Source: Fibrisoma montanum
Lineage (GTDB): Bacteria > Bacteroidota > Bacteroidia > Cytophagales > Spirosomataceae
Direction of reading: 5' to 3'
NCBI RefSeq assembly: GCF_003583365.1
Contig: NZ_QXED01000011.1
Location: 62,001-126,000, forward strand
DNA length: 64,000 nt
In this document: positions 8,703-17,526 of the stretch, one piece after another
Layout of the letters: each line of letters starts with the position of its first letter
Numbering within the stretch: position 1 is the stretch's first letter
Program-made: the position numbers and the translations under genes
The notes under the pieces: generated by a model
What the model was told of the DNA's origin: nothing
The model's database searches: none
The model's input: only the letters and a program-made list of their open reading frames with translations

Positions 8703-9398
8703 ATGAAGCGCTGCGTTTCTGTCTTAGTCGCTCGTTCAATATTTGTTGCGTCGCTTATTCTCTTTTCCGCTTATGCCCTCCATGCCCAGTCGCTCGAACA
8801 GGCGATGATTAGCCAGAAGCTCGTTGACGTTCAGCAGGTAGACCCGAGTATTCTGGTGGAACTGAAATATTCAACGACCGATAATTTTGTAGGGAAGGAC
8901 GTCTACGGCGAACTAACGCGGGCCTACATGCAGCCAATGGCGGCCCAGAAGCTGGCGAAGGCGAGTCGGTCTCTTCAGGCGAAGCATCCCGATCTGCGGC
9001 TGCTGGTATACGACGCGGCCCGGCCCCGTGCGGCCCAGTGGAAACTCTGGAACGCCCTGCCCGACCTGCCCGAGCGGGAGCGGCAGAAATACGTAGCCGA
9101 TCCGCGCAAAGGCTCAATCCACAACTACGGCTGCGCAGTTGACCTGACCGTGGCTACCAAAGACGGGAAGGCGCTGGACATGGGTACGAAATACGATTTC
9201 TTCGGCGAACTGGCTTACCCGTCCAGAGAAGAAGAATTACTGAAAGCCGGTAAACTAACGAAGCAGCAGGTCGAGAATCGCCGAATCCTGCGCGACGCCA
9301 TGCGGGCCGGTGGCTTCAGTCCCATCGAGTTTGAATGGTGGCATTTCAACGCGCTCTCGCGGGAAAAAGCTAAAATGGTGTTCCGGATTGTGGAGTAA
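8703..9398 (+). CDS. D-alanyl-D-alanine dipeptidase (VanX/DdpX type, M15D)
   Basis: 231 residues with a signal peptide ending near ALHAQS. The M15D zinc site is complete: SIHNYGCAVD (H140, D147) and EWWHF (catalytic E211, zinc H214). VanX-type enzymes cut D-Ala-D-Ala, and in Gram-negative bacteria they serve peptidoglycan recycling or starvation use of D-Ala more often than glycopeptide resistance. The signal peptide places it in the periplasm. No vanHA-like genes are near, so a resistance role is unlikely. Confidence 0.9.
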   Translation: MKRCVSVLVARSIFVASLILFSAYALHAQSLEQAMISQKLVDVQQVDPSILVELKYSTTDNFVGKDVYGELTRAYMQPMAAQKLAKASRSLQAKHPDLRLLVYDAARPRAAQWKLWNALPDLPERERQKYVADPRKGSIHNYGCAVDLTVATKDGKALDMGTKYDFFGELAYPSREEELLKAGKLTKQQVENRRILRDAMRAGGFSPIEFEWWHFNALSREKAKMVFRIVE

Positions 9399-9452
9399 GT
9401 ATCGATTCAGCATCATACGCAATAGCCTTTCGTTAAAAGGCGTTGCCATCAT

Positions 9453-10871
9453 ATGAGACTACTTCTTTTCTGCTTATTGCCTGCTTTGGCGTTTGCTCAA
9501 CCTGCCGCCGACACGCTACGTTTACCCAAATTGACTCCCGTCGCAATAGCGGAGCGGCAGTTCCAGGCCGAGTTTGGTGTTACGTATGTTACACTGGCAA
9601 ATGGCCTTCAGGTAGCCCTTCGCCCGGTAACGGGTAACACAACCAATCCGGCTGATTCCAGTGTGTACATCAAACTGGAACGGCTGTATCAGCCAACTGC
9701 TTATTCCGGCAGGGATCTAACAACTCTACGTATTGCGAGCTACCTGGTTCGTAAGTCGGGCGTCGCTAACCTGAACGCGAGGCAACTGGAGAGCTACCTG
9801 AAAAGTCGCCGGATGTACATGACACCAACGGGAAACCGGTTATCTACGGGAGTCGATTTGCAAACCGGCAAAAGCCAGTTAGAAGCAGCATTCCAGGTTT
9901 TACACGCATTTGTTACCCAGCCTTCAGCCGATACATCAGCGTATCGGGCGGCTCTGACAGGCTTAATTGCGGGATATCGTCGCCCGGCGACGAATGTGAC
10001 GATTCGCCGGGCCAGAGAGCCAAGTCTGGAAGAAATCGTATCGGATACGTTACGTCATGTGCTGAATTGCCCGGCGGACCAATTAACCGCCGATAATCTT
10101 GCCGACATAAGCCCGGGCCGGGCTTATGCGCTGTTCAGGGAGGCCTACGGAAACGCTAACCAGATCAGATGCACCATTGCCGGCAATTTTGAGCTGGAGG
10201 CCGTCATTCGGCTGCTACAGCAATACCCGGGTAATTGGCCTTCATCGACTAAAAAGACTCGTCTGAAACTACGGGATGATTGTAGTTTTCCGGTTTCGCG
10301 CCTACAAAAAGTTAGCTATCTACCCAAGGCTGGCTCGGCGGTTGTCAGCGAGGTGCTTCTGACTACGTACAGGACAGTGGTGCCGGGTGAAACCAATCTG
10401 GTGGATGTATTCGCCCGCGTTTTCCAGAAACGCCTGAGTGAGCGTCTGAAGCAAGGTGGCCTGAGCAATCAGGTGCTGGTTGCCAGACAGCCCGGCGGTA
10501 TTGTGAATGGTGTCAGCCGGCAGAATCGCCGGGTTGGTGTATTAGTGAAGGTGACCTGTCAGCCGGAACAGGTAAATGGCGTTAAAGCCGTGCTTGGTAC
10601 GGAGCTGAAGCGATTGCTTCAGGAGCCGATTACGGATGCAGAAGCCGAACCCTATAAGGCGAGGGCTGCGCAGAATGAAGCATATGCCAACCAAAGCGGC
10701 TATTTCTGGAATCTGCTTTTGTGGACTTCGATTTACGCCGGTGACTGGCCGATGCAGTCCAACACAGGCGCGAAAGTCGCTACGGCCAAACACCTGCAGG
10801 ATACGGCCCGTCGGTTCGCCACAACCAGGGACGTAATTTCGTTGACCTTTCTGCCAGAGTCGCGCCGGTAA
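9453..10871 (+). CDS. M16-peptidase-like protein lacking the catalytic half
   Basis: 472 residues with a signal peptide (MRLLLFCLLPALAFAQ). Segments such as VTLANGLQVALRPV and FREAYGNANQIRCTIAGNFELE match the second, non-catalytic half of Bacteroidota M16 (insulinase-like) zinc peptidases, where the phrase 'RFGNASDFTFVFVGN' is usual. I find no HxxEH zinc motif anywhere. The protein is about half the usual 900-residue length. It begins with its own signal peptide, so it is not simply a broken end. It may be a periplasmic partner or chaperone-like M16 subunit. The M28 peptidase gene starts six bases after its stop. Confidence 0.65.
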   Translation: MRLLLFCLLPALAFAQPAADTLRLPKLTPVAIAERQFQAEFGVTYVTLANGLQVALRPVTGNTTNPADSSVYIKLERLYQPTAYSGRDLTTLRIASYLVRKSGVANLNARQLESYLKSRRMYMTPTGNRLSTGVDLQTGKSQLEAAFQVLHAFVTQPSADTSAYRAALTGLIAGYRRPATNVTIRRAREPSLEEIVSDTLRHVLNCPADQLTADNLADISPGRAYALFREAYGNANQIRCTIAGNFELEAVIRLLQQYPGNWPSSTKKTRLKLRDDCSFPVSRLQKVSYLPKAGSAVVSEVLLTTYRTVVPGETNLVDVFARVFQKRLSERLKQGGLSNQVLVARQPGGIVNGVSRQNRRVGVLVKVTCQPEQVNGVKAVLGTELKRLLQEPITDAEAEPYKARAAQNEAYANQSGYFWNLLLWTSIYAGDWPMQSNTGAKVATAKHLQDTARRFATTRDVISLTFLPESRR

Positions 10872-10877
10872 GTAGTC

Positions 10878-11951
10878 ATGATCAATACGTTCCGAGTCAT
10901 TCTATTCCTGATGTACGTAGGGGCAATCACCCGGAGCGTTGCCCAGACCGATGTGTCGCCGGTTACTGTTTCGGGTGGCCTGCTCAGAAAACACGTTTAT
11001 TTTTTAGCCTCCGATAGTTTACGGGGCCGCGAAACGGGTACCGATGGGCAGGTAAAGGCGGCTAATTACTGTATTCGAACATTCAGGCAGAGTCACCTGA
11101 TCGCTCCGTTCAGAATCGATTCGGTCAGTGCCACGTATCGACAATTCTACGCGTTCACAACTACCGAAGTGGCTCCCTTTGGGCGGACCGGTGTTTACGA
11201 CACAAAGGAGCGGTACAAACTGCGTGAGTTGGCCCCACTGCCCAGTACGGCCGAGGACAGCAGCCGCGTTCAGACGGCCATTAACGTAGGAGGGCTGCTG
11301 ATTGGCACCGATCTCAAAAAGGAAATACTCGTTCTGTCCGCGCATTACGATCACCTCGGCTGCCAGGGAACGCGTATCTTCCACGGTGCCGACGACAATG
11401 CGTCTGGAACAGCCGTGGTGATGGGCGTAGCGGCTGCTTTTGATAGTCTGGCCCAGCTCGGCATAAGACCCCGCCGGAGCGTGCTATTCCTGCTTTTTTC
11501 GGGCGAGGAAGACGGCTTGCTGGGGTCCCGTTTTTTTGTGTACAACAGCCCGGTTCAGTTGCAGCAGATTAAAGGCGTACTGAACGTAGATATGGTTGGC
11601 CGGATCGATTTCCAGCATAAACGAATACCCGACTATTGCTATCTGATCGGTAATGAGCAGGCCAATTCGTTTAAAAAGCTGGCTGACCGGGCCAATCGAC
11701 AATCCGTTGGGTTATCGCTGAACCGGGAAGGCTATGATACCAAAAACGATCCTGAATTTCACTTTAAACGTTCTGACCAGTATAGCTTTGCCGCGTTCGG
11801 GATACCGGCTGTGCTCTTCACGAGCGGGTCGCACATCGACTACCACCGCCCAACCGACACCGCCGACCGAATTGAATACAATGTGCTGCAAAAGCGGGCT
11901 ACGTTAATTTTCCAGACAGTTTGGGCGATCGCCAACGAGGGACGTGAATAA
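10878..11951 (+). CDS. M28 family zinc aminopeptidase, exported
   Basis: 357 residues with a signal peptide ending near SVAQT. The M28 metal ligands are visible in order: HYDHLG, GADDNASGTA, SGEEDGLLGS, NVDMVGR and SHIDYHRPTD. This is a co-catalytic zinc exopeptidase acting on peptides in the periplasm. Six bases separate it from the preceding M16-like gene, so they are co-transcribed and may act together in peptide breakdown. It is convergent with panC at only 13 bases, with no obvious terminator between them. Confidence 0.9.
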   Translation: MINTFRVILFLMYVGAITRSVAQTDVSPVTVSGGLLRKHVYFLASDSLRGRETGTDGQVKAANYCIRTFRQSHLIAPFRIDSVSATYRQFYAFTTTEVAPFGRTGVYDTKERYKLRELAPLPSTAEDSSRVQTAINVGGLLIGTDLKKEILVLSAHYDHLGCQGTRIFHGADDNASGTAVVMGVAAAFDSLAQLGIRPRRSVLFLLFSGEEDGLLGSRFFVYNSPVQLQQIKGVLNVDMVGRIDFQHKRIPDYCYLIGNEQANSFKKLADRANRQSVGLSLNREGYDTKNDPEFHFKRSDQYSFAAFGIPAVLFTSGSHIDYHRPTDTADRIEYNVLQKRATLIFQTVWAIANEGRE

Positions 11952-11964
11952 ACTTTATCAGACG

Positions 11965-12804
11965 TTAAAACACCACATTGTCAATCAACCGTACGTTTCC
12001 TAAATGGGCCGCGATGCAGACCGCCGTTTGTCCGGGGGCCAGCACTTCGGCTACCGGTTGCAGCGTATCGGCATTGGCTACCTCGATGTACTCCAGTTGA
12101 AAACCGGGACGTGTAGCGAAATACCCCGTAACGGCCGCTTTGGCCTGGGCAGGGCTCTGGCCTTCGGCAAGCAGGTCGTGGGCGAGCGTCAGGGCCTGAT
12201 ACAGGGCCGGAGCCAGTTCGCGTTCTTCGGGGGTAAGGTTGCGGTTGCGCGACGACATGGCCAGACCGTCGGCTTCGCGGATCGTTGGGCAACGGATCAG
12301 TTCGACGGGAAAACTCAGGTCGCGGATCAGCCGCCGAACAACGGCCACCTGCTGTAAATCCTTCTGTCCGAAAAAGGCGCGGTCGGGCTGCACGATGTTG
12401 AACAGCTTGGCCACCACAATACCAACGCCGTTGAAGTGTCCCGGCCGGAAGGCCCCCTCCATGACCGTTTCCAGTTCGCCGAAGTGCAGCCGCAGGAGAG
12501 GTGGTTCAGCATACATTTCGTCGACTGACGGCGCAAACACGACGTCGCAGCCGGCTGCTTCAAGGGCCTCAAGATCGGCTTCGAGCGTGCGGGGATAGCG
12601 GGCGAGGTCGTCGGGGTTATTGAACTGGACCGGATTGACAAAGATGCTGGTCACTACCAGGTCCGACTGGTGTCGGGCCGCTTCAACCAAGGTCAGGTGC
12701 CCGTCGTGCAGGGCACCCATGGTAGGCACAAGACCAAGTTGGTGCGTAGTGCGGCTGGTGTGAAAGAAACTTCGGAGGGCAGCGATGGTATCGAAATAAT
12801 GCAT
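11965..12804 (-). CDS. panC: Pantothenate synthetase
   Basis: 279 residues, normal for PanC, which joins pantoate and beta-alanine with ATP in coenzyme A synthesis in the cytoplasm. The ATP-binding HxGH-type motif is in PTMGALHDGHLTLV near residue 28. The pantoate-binding NPVQF, GQKDLQQ and AMSSRN (KMSKS-like) motifs follow in order. The gene is divergent from the glgA-like gene, an arrangement I recall as common in Bacteroidota. Confidence 0.95.
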   Translation of the reverse strand: MHYFDTIAALRSFFHTSRTTHQLGLVPTMGALHDGHLTLVEAARHQSDLVVTSIFVNPVQFNNPDDLARYPRTLEADLEALEAAGCDVVFAPSVDEMYAEPPLLRLHFGELETVMEGAFRPGHFNGVGIVVAKLFNIVQPDRAFFGQKDLQQVAVVRRLIRDLSFPVELIRCPTIREADGLAMSSRNRNLTPEERELAPALYQALTLAHDLLAEGQSPAQAKAAVTGYFATRPGFQLEYIEVANADTLQPVAEVLAPGQTAVCIAAHLGNVRLIDNVVF

Positions 12805-12937
12805 GAGGGCAGAACGGGCGGAAACAGGAATGCAGGGCTAAAAACGAAGCGGGAATCTTCCGGATTACGCCCGGAATAGTTTACCCGAATGGCCTACTTT
12901 ATGTTCCTGTTCCTTCGCTTTTTTTGCGCAAAGCTTA

Positions 12938-12968
12938 TTGAAATACGGGAAAAAATTGTATAATTTTG
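12938..12968 (+). promoter_or_regulatory. Promoter of the glgA-like gene
   Basis: TTATTG with its TTG at 12938-12940, a 20-base spacer, then TAATTTTG at 12961-12968. This is an exact match to the Bacteroidota -33/-7 consensus. The start codon is at 13014, giving a leader of about 40 bases. Confidence 0.75.
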
Positions 12969-13013
12969 CAAGTTTTTTAGGTAAACTCGATCATCATATC
13001 CCGTCCGTACTAT

Positions 13014-13820
13014 ATGAGCAAATTACGTATCCTCTACGTTGCCAGCGAAATCAACCCTTTCCTGAAAACATCTGATGTTGCTGATTTTGTCCGCAAATTG
13101 CCACAGGCCATGCAGGAGCGGGGCATGGAAATTCGTATTCTCGTGCCGCGTTTTGGGTTGATCAATGAGCGCAAGAACCGGCTGCATGAGGTGGTACGGC
13201 TGTCGGGTATCAATATCGCGGTAGGCGATGAGGAAAAGCCGTTGATAATCAAGGTCGCTTCCATTCCAACGGCTAAATTACAGGTTTATTTTATTGATAA
13301 TGAAGACTATTTCCAGCGGAAGTACGTTTTTCATGACAAAGAGAACCGCTTCTACGCTGACAACGACGAACGGGCGATTTTCTTCTGCAAGGGGGTACTG
13401 GAAACGGTGAAGAAGCTGGGCTGGGCACCGGACATCGTGCACTGCAACGACTGGATGACGGCTCTGATTCCGCTTTACCTCAAAACGACCTACAAGAATG
13501 ACCCCATGTTCAAGGACACCAAGTCGGTCTTTACGGTTTATAACAATGCGTTTGAGCACCGCTTCAATGGCGATATCATCGAGAAGGCCCGCATGATGGA
13601 TATCGACGATTCCATGCTGGAAGCGTTGAAGTCGGCGGATTTCCAGGGCTTTATCCGGATTGGTTCTACCTACGCGGATGCGGTGGTGCGGGCCGACGAA
13701 GAGTCGAGCGAGAGCCTGAACGCCATTTTGAATGAACTACCAGAACATAAATTTGAATTCACCGAAGATGAAGATGTCGCGGACCGCTATTACAACCTGT
13801 ACACGCAACTGGCTGGCTAA
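13014..13820 (+). CDS. Glycogen synthase-like protein, N-terminal GT5 domain only
   Basis: 268 residues from the ATG at 13014. The sequence matches the first Rossmann domain of GT5 glycogen/starch synthases (ILYVASEINPF, DIVHCNDWMTALIP). Normal enzymes have about 480 residues and a second domain holding the ADP-glucose site, which is missing here. The conserved substrate loop K-x-G-G-L is KTSDVADF in this protein. The catalytic activity is therefore doubtful, and a regulatory or scaffolding role fits better. A promoter is present just upstream, and the gene runs into DUF4270 with overlapping ends. Confidence 0.75.
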   Translation: MSKLRILYVASEINPFLKTSDVADFVRKLPQAMQERGMEIRILVPRFGLINERKNRLHEVVRLSGINIAVGDEEKPLIIKVASIPTAKLQVYFIDNEDYFQRKYVFHDKENRFYADNDERAIFFCKGVLETVKKLGWAPDIVHCNDWMTALIPLYLKTTYKNDPMFKDTKSVFTVYNNAFEHRFNGDIIEKARMMDIDDSMLEALKSADFQGFIRIGSTYADAVVRADEESSESLNAILNELPEHKFEFTEDEDVADRYYNLYTQLAG

Positions 13821-15219
13821 ATTTGGTCGTACGAGACCAATCCTCGTACGATTGATGCTGCTGACCGGTGCGATAGCGGGGGTAATTGCCTGCGAAGAAC
13901 CGAAAGAAATTGGTCTTCCGCCCACCACGCCGGTGGACGTCTTGTATACAGATACGATCAGCGTACAGCGGTCGACCATCCTGCTGGATTCGACCCGGTC
14001 GTACCTGAGTCGGAGTTTTCTGGTAGGGCGCTATTCGGACCCGACCTTTGGTAAAGTACAGGCAACCGCTTTTACGCAACTGACACTTGGGGGAACTACG
14101 TTTGAGCCGAAAGACGGAAGCACGGTTGTCCCGGCGGAGCAGTTGGTTTACGACTCAACGCGGTTGTATGTGACAACATCATACGTATACGGCGATACGC
14201 TTCAGTCACAGGAACTTCGGATACATCGCCTGACGCAGCCACTCAGCGCAACAGTCAATTACGACATCAACAGCAGCATACCGTACGAAAGCGAGCCGAT
14301 TGCCCGGCGCACCATTACGCCCCGGCCCAATACGACTCGTCAGGTAAGCTTTACGGTGTCGGATGCGTTTGGACGGGATCTGCTGTCGATCGCGAACAAG
14401 GATGCCGCTAAAACGAATGCCGCCTTCCAGGAGCAGTTCAGGGGATTGGCCATTACGTCGCAGTCGGCTACGAACGCGGCCCTGCTGGGATTTGACGCAA
14501 TTGATGCGAACAGTGTAGCGTTTGTCCGGCTATTTTATCACAGAGCGGGTGCCACGACCAGTTCTACTCAGGATTTTCTGCTGAGTGGAGCGCGGTTCAA
14601 CCAGATTAAAGCCGACCGGTCTGGAACACCACTGGCCAATCTGGGGCCGCAGCAGGCCCTCCGGGCGTCGGCCGTGGGTGGGCGGACGTTCATTCAGGCA
14701 GCAACCGGTGTAACGACCAAGTTGCAGTTTCCGGGCCTGGACAACCTGAAGCAGCAGGGCCGGATTGCGATTAACCGCGCCGATCTGATCATTACGCCCA
14801 AGGCTCCGCCGAGTGGGTTGTATTATCAGCCGCCTTTCCTGGCGTTGGGTGAAGTTAATGCACAGAACCGCCTGTTACGTACGTCGCCCAACCAGTTTCT
14901 GCAGCTGGTTCAGGCACCGCAGGTCCTGTTCGATCGAATCGAAAGCTCATGGACTGCTCCGCAGGTGGCGCGGTACGATAGTCGGACGAATTCATATACA
15001 CTTCAGCTAAGTGGTTACTTTCAGTCAATCATTGCGGGGCTGACACCGAACGATGGATTGGCGATTATAACGCCGGGCCTCAATTCGTTGTCGCCTGTAA
15101 ACAGTCAGGGTGGTTTATCCTTCGCCCAGTTTTATTACGTCAACGATCAGGTAACACAGGCTGTGCTGGATGGCGACGCGAGTGCCAGACTGGTCGTGTT
15201 CTATACCGTTTCCCGCTAG
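13768..15219 (+). CDS. DUF4270 outer-membrane lipoprotein
   Basis: 483 residues from the ATG at 13768. A lipoprotein signal follows (LMLLTGAIAGVIACEEP, lipobox Cys), and EEPKEIGLP right after the Cys is typical of DUF4270, a Bacteroidota-only family of unknown function. The start is uncertain. The ATG at 13768 overlaps the glgA-like gene by 53 bases and gives the basic residues needed before the hydrophobic stretch. The ATG at 13855 avoids overlap but leaves no basic n-region. The product probably sits on the outer membrane. A strong terminator follows. Confidence 0.85.
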   Translation: MKMSRTAITTCTRNWLAKFGRTRPILVRLMLLTGAIAGVIACEEPKEIGLPPTTPVDVLYTDTISVQRSTILLDSTRSYLSRSFLVGRYSDPTFGKVQATAFTQLTLGGTTFEPKDGSTVVPAEQLVYDSTRLYVTTSYVYGDTLQSQELRIHRLTQPLSATVNYDINSSIPYESEPIARRTITPRPNTTRQVSFTVSDAFGRDLLSIANKDAAKTNAAFQEQFRGLAITSQSATNAALLGFDAIDANSVAFVRLFYHRAGATTSSTQDFLLSGARFNQIKADRSGTPLANLGPQQALRASAVGGRTFIQAATGVTTKLQFPGLDNLKQQGRIAINRADLIITPKAPPSGLYYQPPFLALGEVNAQNRLLRTSPNQFLQLVQAPQVLFDRIESSWTAPQVARYDSRTNSYTLQLSGYFQSIIAGLTPNDGLAIITPGLNSLSPVNSQGGLSFAQFYYVNDQVTQAVLDGDASARLVVFYTVSR

Positions 15220-15230
15220 GAAACAGTGAA

Positions 15231-15290
15231 CCCATTAGTATCATTTATCTACGGATATACGCGTAGGTGATACTAATGGGCTTTTTTATT
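15231..15290 (+). terminator. Terminator after DUF4270
   Basis: A perfect 13-bp stem (15231-15243 with 15268-15280, CCCATTAGTATCA/TGATACTAATGGG) with a small inner stem (CTACG/CGTAG), followed by CTTTTTTATTTTA. Confidence 0.9.
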
Positions 15291-15405
15291 TTATAATTCG
15301 ATTAAATCGGTTACGTGAGTATTCGGTATTGCGGTATTTCGCCGTATCTTGGCGTCTTCTGCACCACCACCCGTAGACCGATCAACCGAAAACAAATAAC
15401 TGATT

Positions 15406-17244
15406 ATGTGCGGCATTGTAGCATACATTGGACACCGGGAAGCGTGTCCGCTGGTAATCAAAGGGCTAAAGCGGCTTGAGTACCGTGGCTACGACAGCGC
15501 GGGTGTAGCGCTGCTGAACGGCGATGGCCTGAAGGTGTATAAAAAAAAGGGAAAGGTGTCGGCGCTGGAGCAGGAGCTCAATGGACGCAACCTGCCCGCA
15601 AAAATCGGGATGGGGCACACCCGCTGGGCTACCCACGGTGAACCGAACGACGTAAACGCGCACCCGCACTACTCGTTTCACCGGAAGCTCGCGATCATCC
15701 ACAATGGTATTATCGAGAACTACGCAACCATCAAGGAGAACCTGATTCGGAAAGGCCATACGTTTGCCAGTGAAACTGATACAGAGGTGCTGGGGCAGTT
15801 CATTGAGGATATCTGGGAAAACCAGGGTGGAACCCTTGAAGAGGCCGTTCGGCTGGCGCTGCAGGAGGTGGTCGGGGCGTATGCCATCGTGATCATGACC
15901 GAAGACGATCCCAACCAGTTGATCGCGGCCCGCAAAGGTAGCCCGTTGGTGATTGGTATCGGCGAGGGCGAGTTTTTCTGCGCATCCGATGCGACGCCTA
16001 TCATTGAGTATACAAAAGACGTAGTGTACCTGAATGATTACGAAATCGCGGTGATCAAAGACGGTTCGCTGCGGATCATTACCCTCGACAACACGACCAC
16101 GACCCCTTACGTCCACAAGGTAGAACTGGAACTGGAAGCCATCGAGAAAGGCGGCTTTGATCACTTCATGCTGAAGGAGATCTTCGAACAGCCGCGCTCC
16201 ATAGCCGACAGTATGCGGGGGCGGGTGAACGCCGATACCGGTCTGCTCCTGCTTGGTGGCCTGCGCGACTATCTGGATAAACTGGCAGCTTCCAAGCGAA
16301 TCGTTATCGTTGGCTGCGGTACGTCCTGGCACGCCGGGCTGGTGGCCGAATACATCTTCGAGGAACTGGCCCGGATTCCGGTTGAGGTCGAATACGCATC
16401 GGAGTTTCGCTATCGCAACCCGATTATCAGCGAAGGGGATATTGTCATTGCCATCTCGCAGTCGGGCGAAACCGCCGATACCCTGGCGGCTATCGAACTG
16501 GCCAAGTCGAAAGGGGCTACCATTTTCGGGGTCTGCAACGTAGTGGGCTCGTCGATTGCGCGGGCAACCCACGCGGGGGCGTATACCCACGCCGGACCGG
16601 AAATCGGGGTGGCCAGTACGAAGGCGTTCACGGCGCAGGTAACCGTACTGACGCTGATGGCCCTGGCCGCGGCTCAACGAAAAGGAGTTATTGCCGATAG
16701 CCTGTTCCGGCAGTTGCTGGTCGAACTGGAAAGTATTCCGGCGAAAGTGGAAAAGGTGCTGCAGGCTGCCGAGAAGATCAAGGAGATTGCCTATATTTTC
16801 ACCTACGCCCGTAACTTCATCTACCTCGGTCGCGGTCTGAACTTCCCCGTAGCGCTGGAAGGAGCGCTCAAACTGAAAGAAATCAGCTACATCCACGCCG
16901 AGGGTTACCCGGCTGCCGAGATGAAGCACGGCCCCATTGCGCTGATCGACGAAGACATGCCGGTGGTGGTCATTGCGACTAAAGATAGCTCTTACGAGAA
17001 AGTTGTATCCAACATTCAGGAGGTAAAAGCCCGCAAGGGCCGCGTCATTGCCATCACGACCGAGGGCGATACGCAGCTACCGGGCATGGTTGACTTCACC
17101 ATCGAGATTCCGAAGGTTCACGAGGTGCTGATGCCGCTGGTGTCGGTAGTGCCTCTGCAATTGCTGGCCTACGACGTAGCCGTGATGCGCGGCCGGAACG
17201 TAGACCAGCCCCGAAACCTGGCCAAGTCGGTAACTGTGGAATAA
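15406..17244 (+). CDS. glmS: Glutamine-fructose-6-phosphate aminotransferase
   Basis: 612 residues, the usual length. It starts MCGIVAYIG, with Cys2 as the glutaminase nucleophile. The GHTRWATHG block lies near residue 73. Two SIS sugar-isomerase domains follow (GCGTSWHAGL near 303; SQSGETADT near 350), and it ends in LAKSVTVE. It makes glucosamine-6-phosphate for peptidoglycan and lipopolysaccharide. The gene follows panC, the glgA-like gene and DUF4270, and has its own upstream region and terminator. I see no glmS ribozyme-like structure in the short leader. Confidence 0.97.
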   Translation: MCGIVAYIGHREACPLVIKGLKRLEYRGYDSAGVALLNGDGLKVYKKKGKVSALEQELNGRNLPAKIGMGHTRWATHGEPNDVNAHPHYSFHRKLAIIHNGIIENYATIKENLIRKGHTFASETDTEVLGQFIEDIWENQGGTLEEAVRLALQEVVGAYAIVIMTEDDPNQLIAARKGSPLVIGIGEGEFFCASDATPIIEYTKDVVYLNDYEIAVIKDGSLRIITLDNTTTTPYVHKVELELEAIEKGGFDHFMLKEIFEQPRSIADSMRGRVNADTGLLLLGGLRDYLDKLAASKRIVIVGCGTSWHAGLVAEYIFEELARIPVEVEYASEFRYRNPIISEGDIVIAISQSGETADTLAAIELAKSKGATIFGVCNVVGSSIARATHAGAYTHAGPEIGVASTKAFTAQVTVLTLMALAAAQRKGVIADSLFRQLLVELESIPAKVEKVLQAAEKIKEIAYIFTYARNFIYLGRGLNFPVALEGALKLKEISYIHAEGYPAAEMKHGPIALIDEDMPVVVIATKDSSYEKVVSNIQEVKARKGRVIAITTEGDTQLPGMVDFTIEIPKVHEVLMPLVSVVPLQLLAYDVAVMRGRNVDQPRNLAKSVTVE

Positions 17245-17265
17245 GGCCAGACACAACCGGTACTG

Positions 17266-17300
17266 AAGCGCAACGGGTAGAGACTCGCTGCGCTTTTTTT
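17266..17300 (+). terminator. Terminator after glmS
   Basis: AAGCGCA (17266-17272) pairs with TGCGCTT (17289-17295), followed by five more T. An outer ACACAA/TTGTGT pair extends the stem. It lies 20 bases past the glmS stop. Confidence 0.8.
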
Positions 17301-17526
17301 GTGTCAGCCGATGCGCGGGGCCAGCCGAAAGTGGTGTTATAACGAGCTGCCGACGGAATGCCATGGGGTAAATCTTGGGCTGATACGGTCTGTTCGGCCG
17401 TAAACTGTTTATCCCGGAATTCGTCGTTTTCAGTACGCATATTCGCCGGTTCAGTGAGGGTGGTTTGTCAGAAGGGGTAGGGGTATAAGACCTTTGAGGT
17501 GTCACACAACAAATACTTTAATTCGT

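Noticed and set aside
8703-9398. Glycopeptide resistance role for the VanX-like enzyme
   Set aside because: No vanH, vanA-type ligase or vanRS genes nearby. The exported form fits peptidoglycan recycling better.
9425-9441. Hairpin GCCTTT/AAAGGC after the dipeptidase gene
   Set aside because: Only a 6-bp stem without a T-run; not convincing as a terminator.
15322-15352. Promoter-like sequence before glmS (TATCTTGG)
   Set aside because: It differs from the -7 consensus and has no TTG at the -33 position, so it is too weak to list.
15466-16929. 487-residue minus-strand frame
   Set aside because: It lies fully inside glmS, whose motifs are all intact. High-GC codon bias opens the opposite frame.
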